Under the pieces are notes generated by a model. It had not been told where the DNA came from, searched no databases, and saw only the letters and a program-made list of their open reading frames with translations. A program made the position numbers and the translations under genes. DNA of 64,000 nt from Pseudomonas viridiflava (GTDB lineage: Bacteria; Pseudomonadota; Gammaproteobacteria; Pseudomonadales; Pseudomonadaceae), in NCBI RefSeq assembly GCF_003702045.1, contig NZ_RBTP01000056.1, forward strand, positions 62,001 through 126,000, written 5' to 3'. Every line of letters begins with the position of its first letter. The stretch's first letter is position 1. Below, one piece after another: positions 7,868 to 17,691 of the stretch.

Positions 7868-9640
7868 ATGGCTAATACAAACACGCTTTCTTTCGACGCC
7901 ATCATCATTGGTGGTGGCGGTGCAGGCATGCGCGCTGCGCTGCAGCTCGCCCAGGGTGGTCACAAGACTGCCGTGGTCACCAAGGTTTTCCCGACTCGCT
8001 CGCACACCGTATCTGCCCAGGGTGGCATCACCTGCGCAATCGCTTCGGCCGACCCGAACGATGACTGGCGCTGGCACATGTACGATACCGTCAAGGGCTC
8101 CGACTACATCGGTGACCAGGACGCTATCGAATACATGTGTTCCGTAGGTCCGGAAGCGGTCTTCGAGCTCGAGCACATGGGCCTGCCGTTCTCCCGTACC
8201 GAACAGGGCCGCATCTACCAGCGTCCGTTCGGTGGCCAGTCCAAGGACTTCGGTAAAGGCGGTCAGGCTGCTCGTACTTGCGCTGCGGCCGACCGTACCG
8301 GTCACGCATTGCTGCACACCCTGTACCAGGCCAACCTGAAAGCCGGCACCGTATTCCTCAACGAATATTATGCAGTTGATCTGGTCAAGAACCAGGACGG
8401 CGCGTTCGTCGGCATCATCGCCATCTGCATCGAAACCGGTGAAACCTCATACATTCGCGCTAACGCGACCGTACTGGCGACCGGTGGTGCAGGCCGCATC
8501 TATTCGTCGACCACCAACGCCCTGATCAACACCGGCGACGGTATCGGCATGGCGCTGCGCGCCGGTGTGCCGGTTCAGGACATCGAGATGTGGCAGTTCC
8601 ACCCGACCGGCATCGCTGGCGCAGGTGTACTGGTGACGGAAGGTTGCCGTGGTGAAGGCGGTTACCTGATCAACAAGCACGGCGAGCGTTTCATGGAGCG
8701 TTATGCTCCGAACGCGAAAGACCTTGCCGGTCGTGACGTTGTTGCGCGTTCGATGGTCAAGGAAATCATTGCTGGCAATGGTTGTGGTCCTGACGGCGAT
8801 CACGTGATGCTCAAGCTCGATCACCTGGGTGAGGAAGTGCTGCACAGCCGCCTGCCGGGCATCATGGAGCTGTCCAAGACTTTTGCGCACGTTGATCCGG
8901 CTTCTGCGCCGATTCCTGTCGTGCCGACCTGTCACTACATGATGGGCGGCGTTGCCACCAACATTCACGGTCAGGCGATCACTCAGGACGCCGCTGGAAC
9001 GGATCAGATCATTCCGGGTCTGTTCGCTGTAGGCGAAGTGGCTTGCGTATCGGTTCACGGTGCCAACCGTCTGGGCGGCAACTCGTTGCTCGATCTGGTG
9101 GTATTCGGCCGCGCTGCGGGCATCCACCTGGAGCAGGCTCTGCGTGAGGGCGTTGATTATGCCCGTGCCTCCCAGTCCGACATCGACGCCGCTCTGGCGC
9201 GTCTTGCCGGCCTGAACGAGCGCACCGAAGGCGAAGACGTCGCCTCGCTGCGCAAAGAGCTGCAGAGCTGCATGCAGAACTACTTCGGCGTATTCCGTAC
9301 CGGCGAATACATGCAGAAGGGTATTGCTCAGTTGGCCGACCTGCGTGGTCGTATTGCCAACGTCAAGATCAACGACAAGAGTCAGGCGTTCAACACTGCC
9401 CGTATCGAAGCGCTTGAACTGCAAAACCTGCTGGAAGTTGCCGAAGCCACGGCAATTGCCGCAGAGCATCGTAAAGAGTCCCGCGGCGCTCACGCCCGTG
9501 AAGACTTTGAAGATCGCGACGACGAAAACTGGTTGTGCCACACCCTGTACTTCCCGGGTGACAAGCGCGTAACCAAACGTGCCGTGAACTTCTCGCCGAA
9601 AACTGTTCCGACTTTTGAACCTAAGATTCGGACTTATTAA
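7868..9640 (+). CDS. sdhA: Succinate dehydrogenase flavoprotein subunit
   Basis: 590 aa, catalytic subunit that oxidises succinate to fumarate at the cytoplasmic face of the inner membrane. Visible features: the FAD dinucleotide motif GGGGAGMRAAL near the N-terminus, the histidine for covalent FAD in RSHTVSAQGGI, substrate-site residues in HPTGIAGAGVLVTEGCRGEGG, and the capping/C-terminal region with HGANRLGGNSLLDLVVFGR. Length is normal for Pseudomonas. Lies between sdhD and sdhB with gaps of a few bases, so the operon is tightly coupled. Confidence 0.98.
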   Translation: MANTNTLSFDAIIIGGGGAGMRAALQLAQGGHKTAVVTKVFPTRSHTVSAQGGITCAIASADPNDDWRWHMYDTVKGSDYIGDQDAIEYMCSVGPEAVFELEHMGLPFSRTEQGRIYQRPFGGQSKDFGKGGQAARTCAAADRTGHALLHTLYQANLKAGTVFLNEYYAVDLVKNQDGAFVGIIAICIETGETSYIRANATVLATGGAGRIYSSTTNALINTGDGIGMALRAGVPVQDIEMWQFHPTGIAGAGVLVTEGCRGEGGYLINKHGERFMERYAPNAKDLAGRDVVARSMVKEIIAGNGCGPDGDHVMLKLDHLGEEVLHSRLPGIMELSKTFAHVDPASAPIPVVPTCHYMMGGVATNIHGQAITQDAAGTDQIIPGLFAVGEVACVSVHGANRLGGNSLLDLVVFGRAAGIHLEQALREGVDYARASQSDIDAALARLAGLNERTEGEDVASLRKELQSCMQNYFGVFRTGEYMQKGIAQLADLRGRIANVKINDKSQAFNTARIEALELQNLLEVAEATAIAAEHRKESRGAHAREDFEDRDDENWLCHTLYFPGDKRVTKRAVNFSPKTVPTFEPKIRTY

Positions 9641-9652
9641 GGGGTGACCGAT

Positions 9653-10357
9653 ATGTTGCAAGTCAGTGTTTATCGTTACAACCCTGAGCAGGACGCTGCA
9701 CCGTTCATGCAGGAATTTCAGGTCGATACCGGTGGTAAGGACTTGATGGTGCTGGACGTGCTGGCCCTGGTCAAAGAACAGGATCAAGGCTTCTCGTATC
9801 GTCGCTCCTGCCGCGAGGGCGTTTGTGGCTCCGATGGCATGAACATGAACGGCAAGAACGGCCTGGCCTGCATCACGCCGGTGTCTGCCGTGGTTGCCAA
9901 GGGCAAGCTCATCGTGCGTCCGCTGCCTGGTCTGCCGGTCATTCGTGACCTGGTCGTCGATATGAGCATCTTCTACAAGCAGTACGAGAAGGTGAAACCA
10001 TTCCTGCAGAACGACACGCCGGCTCCGGCCATCGAACGTCTGCAGACCCCGGAAGAGCGCGAGAAGCTTGACGGTCTGTACGAGTGCATCCTGTGCGCTT
10101 GCTGCTCGACGTCCTGCCCGTCCTTCTGGTGGAACCCCGACAAGTTCCTGGGCCCTGCCGCATTGCTGCAAGCCTACCGTTTCCTGGCTGACAGCCGCGA
10201 CACCCGGACCAGCGAACGACTGGCTTCGCTGGATGATCCGTTCAGCGTGTTCCGCTGCCGTGGGATCATGAACTGCGTCAACGTTTGCCCGAAAGGCCTT
10301 AATCCAACCAAGGCTATCGGTCACGTCCGCAACATGCTTCTGCAGAACGGCGTCTGA
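9653..10357 (+). CDS. sdhB: Succinate dehydrogenase iron-sulfur subunit
   Basis: 234 aa, the electron-transfer subunit. All three clusters are represented: [2Fe-2S] by SCREGVCGSDGMNMNGKNG plus the following Ala-Cys, [4Fe-4S] by CILCACCSTSCP, and [3Fe-4S] by CRGIMNCVNVCPKG. The ATG at 9653 is chosen because AAGGGG sits 8 bases upstream and the protein then begins MLQVSVYRYNP, the usual start; an in-frame GTG at 9644 would lie inside the ribosome site. Ends the sdh part of the operon, followed by a hairpin before sucA. Confidence 0.97.
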   Translation: MLQVSVYRYNPEQDAAPFMQEFQVDTGGKDLMVLDVLALVKEQDQGFSYRRSCREGVCGSDGMNMNGKNGLACITPVSAVVAKGKLIVRPLPGLPVIRDLVVDMSIFYKQYEKVKPFLQNDTPAPAIERLQTPEEREKLDGLYECILCACCSTSCPSFWWNPDKFLGPAALLQAYRFLADSRDTRTSERLASLDDPFSVFRCRGIMNCVNVCPKGLNPTKAIGHVRNMLLQNGV

Positions 10358-10395
10358 TTTATCGCTTTACCCGTAACACCGTTGTACTGAAATGG

Positions 10396-10429
10396 CCGCG
10401 GCGCAGGCTTCAACCGGCGCCGTGGTTTT
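10396..10429 (+). terminator. GC-rich hairpin with short T run between sdhB and sucA
   Basis: Arms CCGCGGCGC (10396-10404) and GCGCCGTGG (10417-10425) pair with one G-T wobble around a 12-base loop, followed by TTTT. It may be a partial terminator or attenuator that lowers sucA transcription relative to sdh, or an mRNA-processing boundary. Confidence 0.5.
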
Positions 10430-10617
10430 AACCTGAGCAGTAGCTCGCAAAGCTGCGGCTCTTATTTTGAAGAAATGAGACCAGCAGGGGCATCCGGGCT
10501 GGTACCCGGACTATCTGCGTGATTCCCTGGTGACTTGATACAGTCGCTGCACACGACTATTTCAGGATTGCTCTGGTGTCTTCGCCGGTGGTGTCCCCTT
10601 ACCGAGGGTGACCAAGC

Positions 10618-13449
10618 ATGCAAGAAAGCGTGATGCAGCGCATGTGGAACAGTGCCCACCTATCCGGTGGTAACGCTGCCTATGTGGAAGAGCTCTATGA
10701 GCTTTACCTGCACGACCCTAACGCTGTGCCAGAAGAATGGCGCACCTACTTTCAGAAGTTGCCAGCTGATGGCAGCTCTGCCACTGATGTATCGCATTCG
10801 ACCATTCGCGATCATTTCGTGTTGCTGGCTAAAAACCAGCGCCGTGCTCAACCGGTGTCCGCCGGCAGTGTGAGCAGCGAGCACGAGAAGAAGCAGGTTG
10901 AAGTACTGCGACTGATCCAGGCTTATCGTATGCGTGGCCACCAGGCTGCCCAACTCGATCCGCTGGGTCTTTGGCAGCGTCCTGCACCCGCCGATCTGTC
11001 GATCAATCACTACGGCTTGACCAATGCCGATCTGGACACGACTTTCCGCGCCGGCGACTTGTTCATCGGCAAAGAGGAAGCGAGCCTACGCGAAATCCAC
11101 GAAGCGTTGCAGCAGACATATTGTCGCACCATCGGCTCCGAGTTTACTCACATCGTGGATTCCGAGCAGCGCAACTGGTTCATGCAGCGTCTTGAAAGCG
11201 TACGCGGTCGTCCTGCCTTTTCGGCGGACATCCAGAGCCATCTGCTCGAGCGCGTAACCGCTGCCGAAGGCCTTGAAAAATACCTGGGCACCAAGTACCC
11301 GGGCACCAAGCGTTTTGGCCTGGAAGGCGGCGAAAGCCTGATTCCGATGCTCGACGAGCTGATCCAGCGTTCCGGCTCCTACGGCACCAAGGAAGTCGTG
11401 ATCGGCATGGCCCACCGTGGCCGTTTGAACGTGCTGGTCAACACCTTCGGCAAGAACCCGCGCGACCTGTTCGACGAGTTCGAAGGCAAGAAGAAAGTGG
11501 AACTGGGTTCCGGTGACGTCAAGTATCACCAGGGCTTCTCTTCAAACGTCATGACCGCAGGCGGTGAAGTTCACCTTGCAATGGCGTTCAACCCGTCTCA
11601 CCTGGAGATCGTGTCTCCGGTGGTCGAAGGTTCGGTTCGCGCGCGCCAGGATCGTCGCAACGATCCGAATGGTGACAAGGTTCTGCCGATTTCCCTTCAC
11701 GGCGACGCCGCGTTTGCAGGCCAGGGCGTTGTGATGGAAACCTTCCAGATGTCGCAGACTCGCGGCTTCAAGACAGGCGGTACGATCCACATCGTCATCA
11801 ACAACCAGGTTGGTTTCACTATCAGCAACCCGCTGGACTCGCGCTCCACCGAGTACGCCACCGACGTTGCGAAGATGATTCAGGCCCCGATTCTCCATGT
11901 AAATGGCGATGACCCTGAAGCCGTGATGTTCGTGACCCAGTTGGCGATCGATTACCGCATGCAGTTCAAGCGTGACATCGTTATCGACCTGGTTTGCTAT
12001 CGTCGTCGCGGTCACAACGAAGCTGACGAGCCGAGCGGCACTCAGCCTCTGATGTACCAGCAGATCACCAAGCAGCGTACCACCCGTGAGTTGTACGCCG
12101 AGCGTCTGATCAAGACCGGCGTTCTCGACGAAGCCCGTGTTCAGGCCAAGGTCGACGACTACCGCAACGCGCTGGACAACGGTCTGCACGTCGTAAAAAG
12201 CCTGGTCAAGGAACCGAACAAGGAATTGTTCGTGGACTGGCGTCCGTATCTGGGCCACGCCTGGACTGCACGTCACGACACCCGTTTCGATCTCAAGACC
12301 CTGCAGGAACTGTCCGCCAAGCTGATGGAGTTGCCGGAAGGCTTCGTCGTGCAGCGTCAGGTTCAGAAGATCTACGAAGATCGCCAGAAGATGCAGGCCG
12401 GTGGCTTGCCGATCAACTGGGGCTACGCCGAAACGATGGCGTACGCCACGCTGGCGTTTGAAGGCCACCCGATCCGCATGACGGGTCAGGATATCGGTCG
12501 CGGTACGTTCTCGCACCGTCACGCCGTGTTGCATAACCAGAAGGATGCAGGCACCTACATTCCTCTGCAGAACCTGTATGCCGGTCAGCCTCGCTTTGAT
12601 CTGTATGACTCGTTCCTGTCGGAAGAAGCCGTGTTGGCATTCGAGTACGGCTACTCGACCACCGAGCCCAATGCGCTGGTGATCTGGGAAGCTCAGTTCG
12701 GCGACTTCGCCAACGGTGCTCAGGTGGTTGTGGACCAGTTCATCACCAGCGGCGAGCACAAATGGGGCCGCCTGTGCGGTCTGACCATGCTGTTGCCTCA
12801 CGGTTACGAAGGGCAGGGGCCGGAGCACTCCTCCGCACGTCTTGAACGTTATCTGCAACTGTGCGCCGAGCACAACATTCAGGTGTGCGTGCCAACGACG
12901 CCGGCCCAGATTTACCACTTGCTGCGTCGTCAGGTGATCCGCCCGCTGCGCAAGCCGCTGGTTGTTCTGACACCCAAGTCGTTGTTGCGCCACAAGCTTG
13001 CGGTTTCGACGCTCGAAGAACTGGCCGAAGGCTCGTTCCAGACCGTCATTCCGGAAATCGATACCCTCGATCCGGCCAAGGTTACGCGTCTGGTGCTGTG
13101 CAGCGGCAAGGTCTACTACGACCTGCTGGAAAAACGCCGTGCCGAAGGTCGTGAAGACATCGCCATCGTTCGTATCGAGCAGCTGTATCCGTTCCCTGAA
13201 GATGACCTGATGGAAACGATCGCGCCTTACACCAATCTGCAGCATGCGGTCTGGTGTCAGGAAGAGCCGATGAACCAGGGTGCCTGGTACAGCAGTCAGC
13301 ATCATCTGCGTCGCAGCGTGGGCAACCATAAGCGCGAGCTCATTCTTGAGTATGCAGGTCGTGATGCTTCTGCCGCGCCAGCCTGTGGCTACGCTTCGAT
13401 GCACGCCGAGCAGCAGGAAAAACTCCTGCAAGATGCCTTCACTGTTTAA
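10618..13449 (+). CDS. sucA: 2-oxoglutarate dehydrogenase E1 component
   Basis: 943 aa, thiamine-diphosphate-dependent decarboxylase of the 2-oxoglutarate dehydrogenase complex. The N-terminal E2-binding segment (MWNSAHLSGGNAAYVEELYELYL) is followed by the E1o core: GMAHRGRLNVL, HGDAAFAGQGVVMETFQMS, the ThDP/Mg region around GDDPEAVMFVTQLA and RRRGHNEADEP, and the C-terminal transketolase-like half with LPHGYEGQGPEHSSAR. Full length. A GAGGGTGA ribosome site precedes the ATG. sucB follows after 41 bases. Confidence 0.98.
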   Translation: MQESVMQRMWNSAHLSGGNAAYVEELYELYLHDPNAVPEEWRTYFQKLPADGSSATDVSHSTIRDHFVLLAKNQRRAQPVSAGSVSSEHEKKQVEVLRLIQAYRMRGHQAAQLDPLGLWQRPAPADLSINHYGLTNADLDTTFRAGDLFIGKEEASLREIHEALQQTYCRTIGSEFTHIVDSEQRNWFMQRLESVRGRPAFSADIQSHLLERVTAAEGLEKYLGTKYPGTKRFGLEGGESLIPMLDELIQRSGSYGTKEVVIGMAHRGRLNVLVNTFGKNPRDLFDEFEGKKKVELGSGDVKYHQGFSSNVMTAGGEVHLAMAFNPSHLEIVSPVVEGSVRARQDRRNDPNGDKVLPISLHGDAAFAGQGVVMETFQMSQTRGFKTGGTIHIVINNQVGFTISNPLDSRSTEYATDVAKMIQAPILHVNGDDPEAVMFVTQLAIDYRMQFKRDIVIDLVCYRRRGHNEADEPSGTQPLMYQQITKQRTTRELYAERLIKTGVLDEARVQAKVDDYRNALDNGLHVVKSLVKEPNKELFVDWRPYLGHAWTARHDTRFDLKTLQELSAKLMELPEGFVVQRQVQKIYEDRQKMQAGGLPINWGYAETMAYATLAFEGHPIRMTGQDIGRGTFSHRHAVLHNQKDAGTYIPLQNLYAGQPRFDLYDSFLSEEAVLAFEYGYSTTEPNALVIWEAQFGDFANGAQVVVDQFITSGEHKWGRLCGLTMLLPHGYEGQGPEHSSARLERYLQLCAEHNIQVCVPTTPAQIYHLLRRQVIRPLRKPLVVLTPKSLLRHKLAVSTLEELAEGSFQTVIPEIDTLDPAKVTRLVLCSGKVYYDLLEKRRAEGREDIAIVRIEQLYPFPEDDLMETIAPYTNLQHAVWCQEEPMNQGAWYSSQHHLRRSVGNHKRELILEYAGRDASAAPACGYASMHAEQQEKLLQDAFTV

Positions 13450-13490
13450 CGCCTTCGAGCATTAGAAACCGAATTAAGGAATTACAGATA

Positions 13491-14717
13491 ATGGCTATCG
13501 AGATCAAAGCCCCCTCTTTCCCGGAATCCGTTGCCGACGGCACCATTTCCAAGTGGCACAAGCAACCGGGCGAAGCGGTAAAACGTGACGAGCTGCTGGT
13601 CGACATCGAGACTGACAAGGTTGTCCTCGAAGTGCTGGCCGAAGCTGACGGCGTGCTGGCATCGATCGTGAAAGGCGAGGGCGACACCGTCCTCTCCAAT
13701 GAACTGATTGCAACCCTGGACGCCGGTGCGACTGCCTCTGCTGCGCCAGCGGCCGCGGCTGCACCTGCTGCAACGGCCTCAGCGCCTGCTGCTGCACCTG
13801 CCGGTGATGATGAAGACCCGATTGCTGCGCCTGCCGCACGCCAGCTGGCTGCAGAAAACGGTATCAACCTGGCCAGCGTCAAGGGCACCGGTAAAGACGG
13901 CCGTATCACCAAGGAAGACCTGGTCGCGGCCATCGAAGCGAAGAAATCCGCTCCAGCCGCTGCGCCTGCTGCTAAACCTGCTGCCGCTGCTGCACCTGTC
14001 GTTGCTGCGGGTGACCGCACCGAGAAGCGTGTGCCGATGACCCGTGTGCGTGCAACCGTCGCCAAGCGTCTGGTTGAAGCTCAGTCCAACATGGCCATGC
14101 TGACCACGTTCAACGAAGTGGACATGACCGAAGTCATGGCGCTGCGTTCGAAGTACAAGGACCTGTTCGAGAAGTCCCACAACGGCGTACGCCTGGGCTT
14201 CATGTCGTTCTTCGTCAAGGCGGCTACCGAAGCACTGAAGCGCTTCCCGGCTGTGAACGCGTCGATCGACGGCTCCGACATCGTCTACCACGGCTACGCC
14301 GACGTAGGTGTCGCGGTGTCCAGTGACCGTGGTCTGGTTGTACCGGTTCTGCGTAACGCCGAGCACATGAGCCTGGCCGAAATCGAAGGCGGCATCGCTA
14401 CCTTCGGTAAGAAGGCCCGTGACGGCAAGCTGTCCATTGACGAGATGACTGGCGGTACCTTCACCATCACCAACGGCGGTACGTTCGGTTCGATGATGTC
14501 GACTCCGATTGTCAACCCGCCGCAGGCGGCTATTCTGGGCATGCACAACATTCTGCAGCGTCCTATGGCAATCAATGGTCAGGTTGTGATTCGTCCGATG
14601 ATGTATCTGGCGCTGTCGTACGATCACCGTTTGATCGACGGTAAAGAAGCGGTAACTTTCCTCGTTACCATCAAGAACCTGCTGGAAGATCCAGCGCGTC
14701 TTCTGCTGGATATCTGA
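13491..14717 (+). CDS. sucB: 2-oxoglutarate dehydrogenase E2 component (dihydrolipoyl succinyltransferase)
   Basis: 408 aa. Residues 1-80 form one lipoyl domain with the lipoylated Lys in DIETDKVVLEV. An Ala/Pro-rich flexible linker (about 81-108) leads to the peripheral subunit-binding domain (AARQLAAENGINLASVKGTG, about 110-145), a second Ala/Pro linker, and the catalytic core from about residue 178, with the His/Asp active site in LSYDHRLIDGKEAVTFL. It transfers the succinyl group to CoA and forms the complex core. Between sucA and lpd in the same operon. Confidence 0.98.
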   Translation: MAIEIKAPSFPESVADGTISKWHKQPGEAVKRDELLVDIETDKVVLEVLAEADGVLASIVKGEGDTVLSNELIATLDAGATASAAPAAAAAPAATASAPAAAPAGDDEDPIAAPAARQLAAENGINLASVKGTGKDGRITKEDLVAAIEAKKSAPAAAPAAKPAAAAAPVVAAGDRTEKRVPMTRVRATVAKRLVEAQSNMAMLTTFNEVDMTEVMALRSKYKDLFEKSHNGVRLGFMSFFVKAATEALKRFPAVNASIDGSDIVYHGYADVGVAVSSDRGLVVPVLRNAEHMSLAEIEGGIATFGKKARDGKLSIDEMTGGTFTITNGGTFGSMMSTPIVNPPQAAILGMHNILQRPMAINGQVVIRPMMYLALSYDHRLIDGKEAVTFLVTIKNLLEDPARLLLDI

Positions 14718-14835
14718 TGAAGCGGCCACAGGTTGCACGTGTCTGGCTTGAGCGATCAGGTCGATGTGCAGCCTGAGGCTGGTGTGTTGCATCTTATGAA
14801 TTGGTCGCAAGCCAGCGACGCCGCAAGGCAGAGCG

Positions 14836-14866
14836 GCTTGCAGCTTGCAGCTTGAAGCTCGCAGCT
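14836..14866 (+). repeat. Short GCTTGCA-type tandem repeat upstream of lpd
   Basis: Imperfect direct repeats built on GCTTGCA / GCTTGAA / GCTCGCA occupy 31 bases just before the lpd ribosome site (AAGGA at 14870). The arms can also pair as GAGCTTCAAG against variants of CTTGAAGCTC. Possibly a degraded repetitive extragenic element. Confidence 0.5.
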
Positions 14867-14882
14867 AAAAAGGAATCTTTTT

Positions 14883-16319
14883 ATGTCCCAGAAATTCGAC
14901 GTGGTAGTGATTGGCGCAGGCCCTGGCGGTTACGTTGCCGCCATCAAGGCTGCGCAACTTGGTCTCAAGACTGCCTGCATCGAGAAGTATCAGGACAAGG
15001 AGGGCAAATTGGCCCTCGGCGGTACCTGCCTGAACGTTGGTTGCATTCCGTCCAAGGCGCTGCTGGACAGCTCCTGGAAATTCTACGAAGCCAAGAACGG
15101 TTTTGCGGTCCACGGTATTTCGACGTCCGAAGTATCTATGGACGTGCCGGCCATGATCGGTCGCAAGTCCACTATCGTCAAAGGCTTGACCGGCGGCGTT
15201 GCCAGCCTCTTCAAAGCCAATGGCGTGACCACTCTGCAAGGCCATGGCAAGCTGCTGGCCGGCAAGAAGGTCGAGCTGACCGGTGCTGATGGCACGGTCG
15301 AAATCATCGAAGCGGACCACGTGATCCTGGCTTCCGGCTCGCGTCCGATCGACATTCCGCCGGCTCCGGTCGACCAGAAAGTCATCGTGGACTCGACGGG
15401 TGCTCTGGAATTCCAACAAGTGCCAAAGCGTCTGGGCGTGATCGGCGCGGGTGTGATCGGTCTGGAGCTGGGCTCTGTCTGGGCTCGCCTGGGCGCTGAA
15501 GTCACTGTGCTCGAAGCCCTGGAAAAATTCATTCCGGCAGCTGACGAAGCGGTTTCCAAGGAAGCATTGAAGACCTTCACCAAGCAGGGTCTGGACATCA
15601 AACTGGGCGCTCGCGTGACCGGTTCGAAAGTCAACGGTGAAGAAGTGGAAGTCAGCTACACCGATAAAGATGGCGAGCAGAAGATCACCTTCGATCGACT
15701 GATCGTTGCTGTGGGTCGTCGTCCAGTGACCACCGATCTGCTGGCTGCTGACAGCGGGGTCGACATCGATGAGCGCGGTTTCATTTTCGTTGACGACTAC
15801 TGCACCACCAGCGTACCGGGCGTTTACGCGATCGGCGACGTGGTTCGTGGTCTGATGCTGGCCCACAAGGCATCAGAAGAAGGCATCATGGTTGTCGAGC
15901 GCATCAAGGGCCACAAGGCCGTGATGAACTACGATCTGGTGCCTTCGGTCATTTACACCCACCCGGAAATCGCATGGGTCGGCAAGACCGAACAGACCCT
16001 GAAGGCCGAAGGCGTTGAAGTCAACGTCGGCACTTTCCCGTTCGCAGCCAGCGGCCGCGCGATGGCAGCCAATGACACCGGCGGCTTCGTCAAGATCATC
16101 GCCGACGCCAAGACCGACCGCGTTCTGGGTGTGCACGTGATTGGCCCGAGCGCTGCCGAACTGGTACAGCAGGGCGCCATTGCAATGGAGTTCGGCACCA
16201 GCGCTGAAGACATCGGCATGATGGTCTTCTCGCACCCGACGCTGTCCGAAGCGCTGCACGAAGCGGCCCTGGCCGTGAATGGCGGCGCCATTCATATCCA
16301 GAACCGCAAGAAACGCTAA
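14883..16319 (+). CDS. lpd: Dihydrolipoyl dehydrogenase (E3)
   Basis: 478 aa flavoprotein that reoxidises dihydrolipoamide on E2 with NAD. Visible: the N-terminal FAD motif GAGPGGYVAAIKAAQLG, the redox disulfide GGTCLNVGCIPSKALL, the NAD-binding motif GAGVIGLELGSVWARLG, the second FAD contact GVYAIGDVVRG, and the C-terminal His-Glu dyad in HPTLSEALHEA. Because it lies inside the suc operon it is the 2-oxoglutarate dehydrogenase-linked E3 (the LPD-Glc type of Pseudomonas). 165 bases separate it from sucB and 205 from sucC. Confidence 0.97.
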   Translation: MSQKFDVVVIGAGPGGYVAAIKAAQLGLKTACIEKYQDKEGKLALGGTCLNVGCIPSKALLDSSWKFYEAKNGFAVHGISTSEVSMDVPAMIGRKSTIVKGLTGGVASLFKANGVTTLQGHGKLLAGKKVELTGADGTVEIIEADHVILASGSRPIDIPPAPVDQKVIVDSTGALEFQQVPKRLGVIGAGVIGLELGSVWARLGAEVTVLEALEKFIPAADEAVSKEALKTFTKQGLDIKLGARVTGSKVNGEEVEVSYTDKDGEQKITFDRLIVAVGRRPVTTDLLAADSGVDIDERGFIFVDDYCTTSVPGVYAIGDVVRGLMLAHKASEEGIMVVERIKGHKAVMNYDLVPSVIYTHPEIAWVGKTEQTLKAEGVEVNVGTFPFAASGRAMAANDTGGFVKIIADAKTDRVLGVHVIGPSAAELVQQGAIAMEFGTSAEDIGMMVFSHPTLSEALHEAALAVNGGAIHIQNRKKR

Positions 16320-16524
16320 GACAACAAGAAACCACGGCGCAGTGCCCGTCGTGAATCCTGCCAGCAGGGCTCACCGCGGAATCTGCGTCGGACTCGACCT
16401 CTCAGGTGGCTCCACGAATGCCCACGGCGTTCATGGGGTCGACCCGGAGTAGCGGTCACAGGTGGTGCGGCACGCTGACGTGCAGCACCGAATGCGCAGT
16501 ACCTAAACGAAGACGGTAATCAGC

Positions 16525-17691
16525 ATGAATCTTCACGAGTATCAGGGTAAGCAGCTGTTCGCTGAATACGGCCTGCCAGTATCCAAAGGCTACGCAGTAG
16601 ACACCCCGGAAGCAGCAGCAGAAGCTTGCGACAAGATCGGCGGAACCGAGTGGGTCGTCAAAGCCCAGGTTCACGCAGGTGGTCGCGGTAAAGCGGGCGG
16701 CGTCAAGCTGGTTCGCAGCAAAGAAGACGCTGCAGCGTTCGCACAGCAGTGGCTGGGCAAGCGTCTGGTCACGTATCAGACCGACGCCAATGGTCAGCCA
16801 GTGACCAAGATCCTGGTTGAATCGTGCACCGACATCGCCAAAGAGTTGTACCTGGGCGCTGTCGTCGATCGTTCGAGCCGCCGTATCGTGTTCATGGCTT
16901 CCACCGAAGGTGGTGTGGACATCGAGAAGATCGCTCACGACACCCCTGAAAAGATTCTCAAAGCCACTATCGATCCACTGGTTGGCGCTCAGCCATTCCA
17001 GGGTCGCGATCTGGCATTCCAGCTGGGTCTGGAAGGCAAGCAAGTCACTCAGTTCGCCAAGATCTTCACCGGTCTGGCCAAGCTGTTCCAGGACCACGAC
17101 CTGGCCCTGCTGGAAGTGAACCCGCTGGTGATCAAGGCTGACGGCGATCTGCATTGCCTGGACGCCAAGATCAACATCGACGCCAACGCCATGTACCGTC
17201 AACCAAAGCTGAAAGCTTTCCACGATCCATCGCAAGATGATCCGCGCGAAGCTCACGCTGCCAAGTTCGAACTGAACTACGTGGCGCTGGAAGGCAACAT
17301 CGGCTGCATGGTCAACGGTGCCGGTCTGGCGATGGGCACTATGGACATCGTCAACCTGCATGGCGGCAAGCCTGCAAACTTCCTTGACGTTGGTGGCGGT
17401 GCTACCAAAGAGCGCGTTACCGAAGCGTTCAAGATCATCCTGTCCGACACCAACGTCGCTGCAGTACTGGTAAACATCTTCGGCGGCATCGTTCGTTGCG
17501 ACATGATTGCCGAAGGCATCATCGGTGCAGTGAAAGAAGTCGGCGTTAAAATCCCGGTTGTTGTTCGTCTTGAAGGCAACAACGCTGAACTGGGCGCTAA
17601 AGTACTGGCAGAAAGCGGTTTGAACATCATCGCGGCTACCAGCCTGACCGACGCTGCTCAACAAGTCGTCAAAGCTGCGGAGGGCAAATAA
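16525..17691 (+). CDS. sucC: Succinyl-CoA synthetase beta subunit
   Basis: 388 aa. An ATP-grasp domain (NLHEYQGKQLFAEYGLPVS, AQVHAGGRGKAGGVKL, the Mg/nucleotide region EVNPLVI) is followed by the C-terminal ligase/flavodoxin-like domain with GGGATKERVTEAFKII and NIFGGIVRCD. It binds nucleotide and succinate and works as a heterodimer with SucD, making succinate plus ATP from succinyl-CoA. The stop codon overlaps the sucD start (TAATG), consistent with coupled, equimolar synthesis. Confidence 0.98.
   Translation: MNLHEYQGKQLFAEYGLPVSKGYAVDTPEAAAEACDKIGGTEWVVKAQVHAGGRGKAGGVKLVRSKEDAAAFAQQWLGKRLVTYQTDANGQPVTKILVESCTDIAKELYLGAVVDRSSRRIVFMASTEGGVDIEKIAHDTPEKILKATIDPLVGAQPFQGRDLAFQLGLEGKQVTQFAKIFTGLAKLFQDHDLALLEVNPLVIKADGDLHCLDAKINIDANAMYRQPKLKAFHDPSQDDPREAHAAKFELNYVALEGNIGCMVNGAGLAMGTMDIVNLHGGKPANFLDVGGGATKERVTEAFKIILSDTNVAAVLVNIFGGIVRCDMIAEGIIGAVKEVGVKIPVVVRLEGNNAELGAKVLAESGLNIIAATSLTDAAQQVVKAAEGK

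Noticed and set aside
8447..13431. Very long minus-strand ORFs opposite sdhA/sdhB and sucA (625 and 629 codons)
   Set aside because: They are antisense to well-supported enzymes and arise from high-GC codon bias; their translations look like no known protein and have no ribosome sites.
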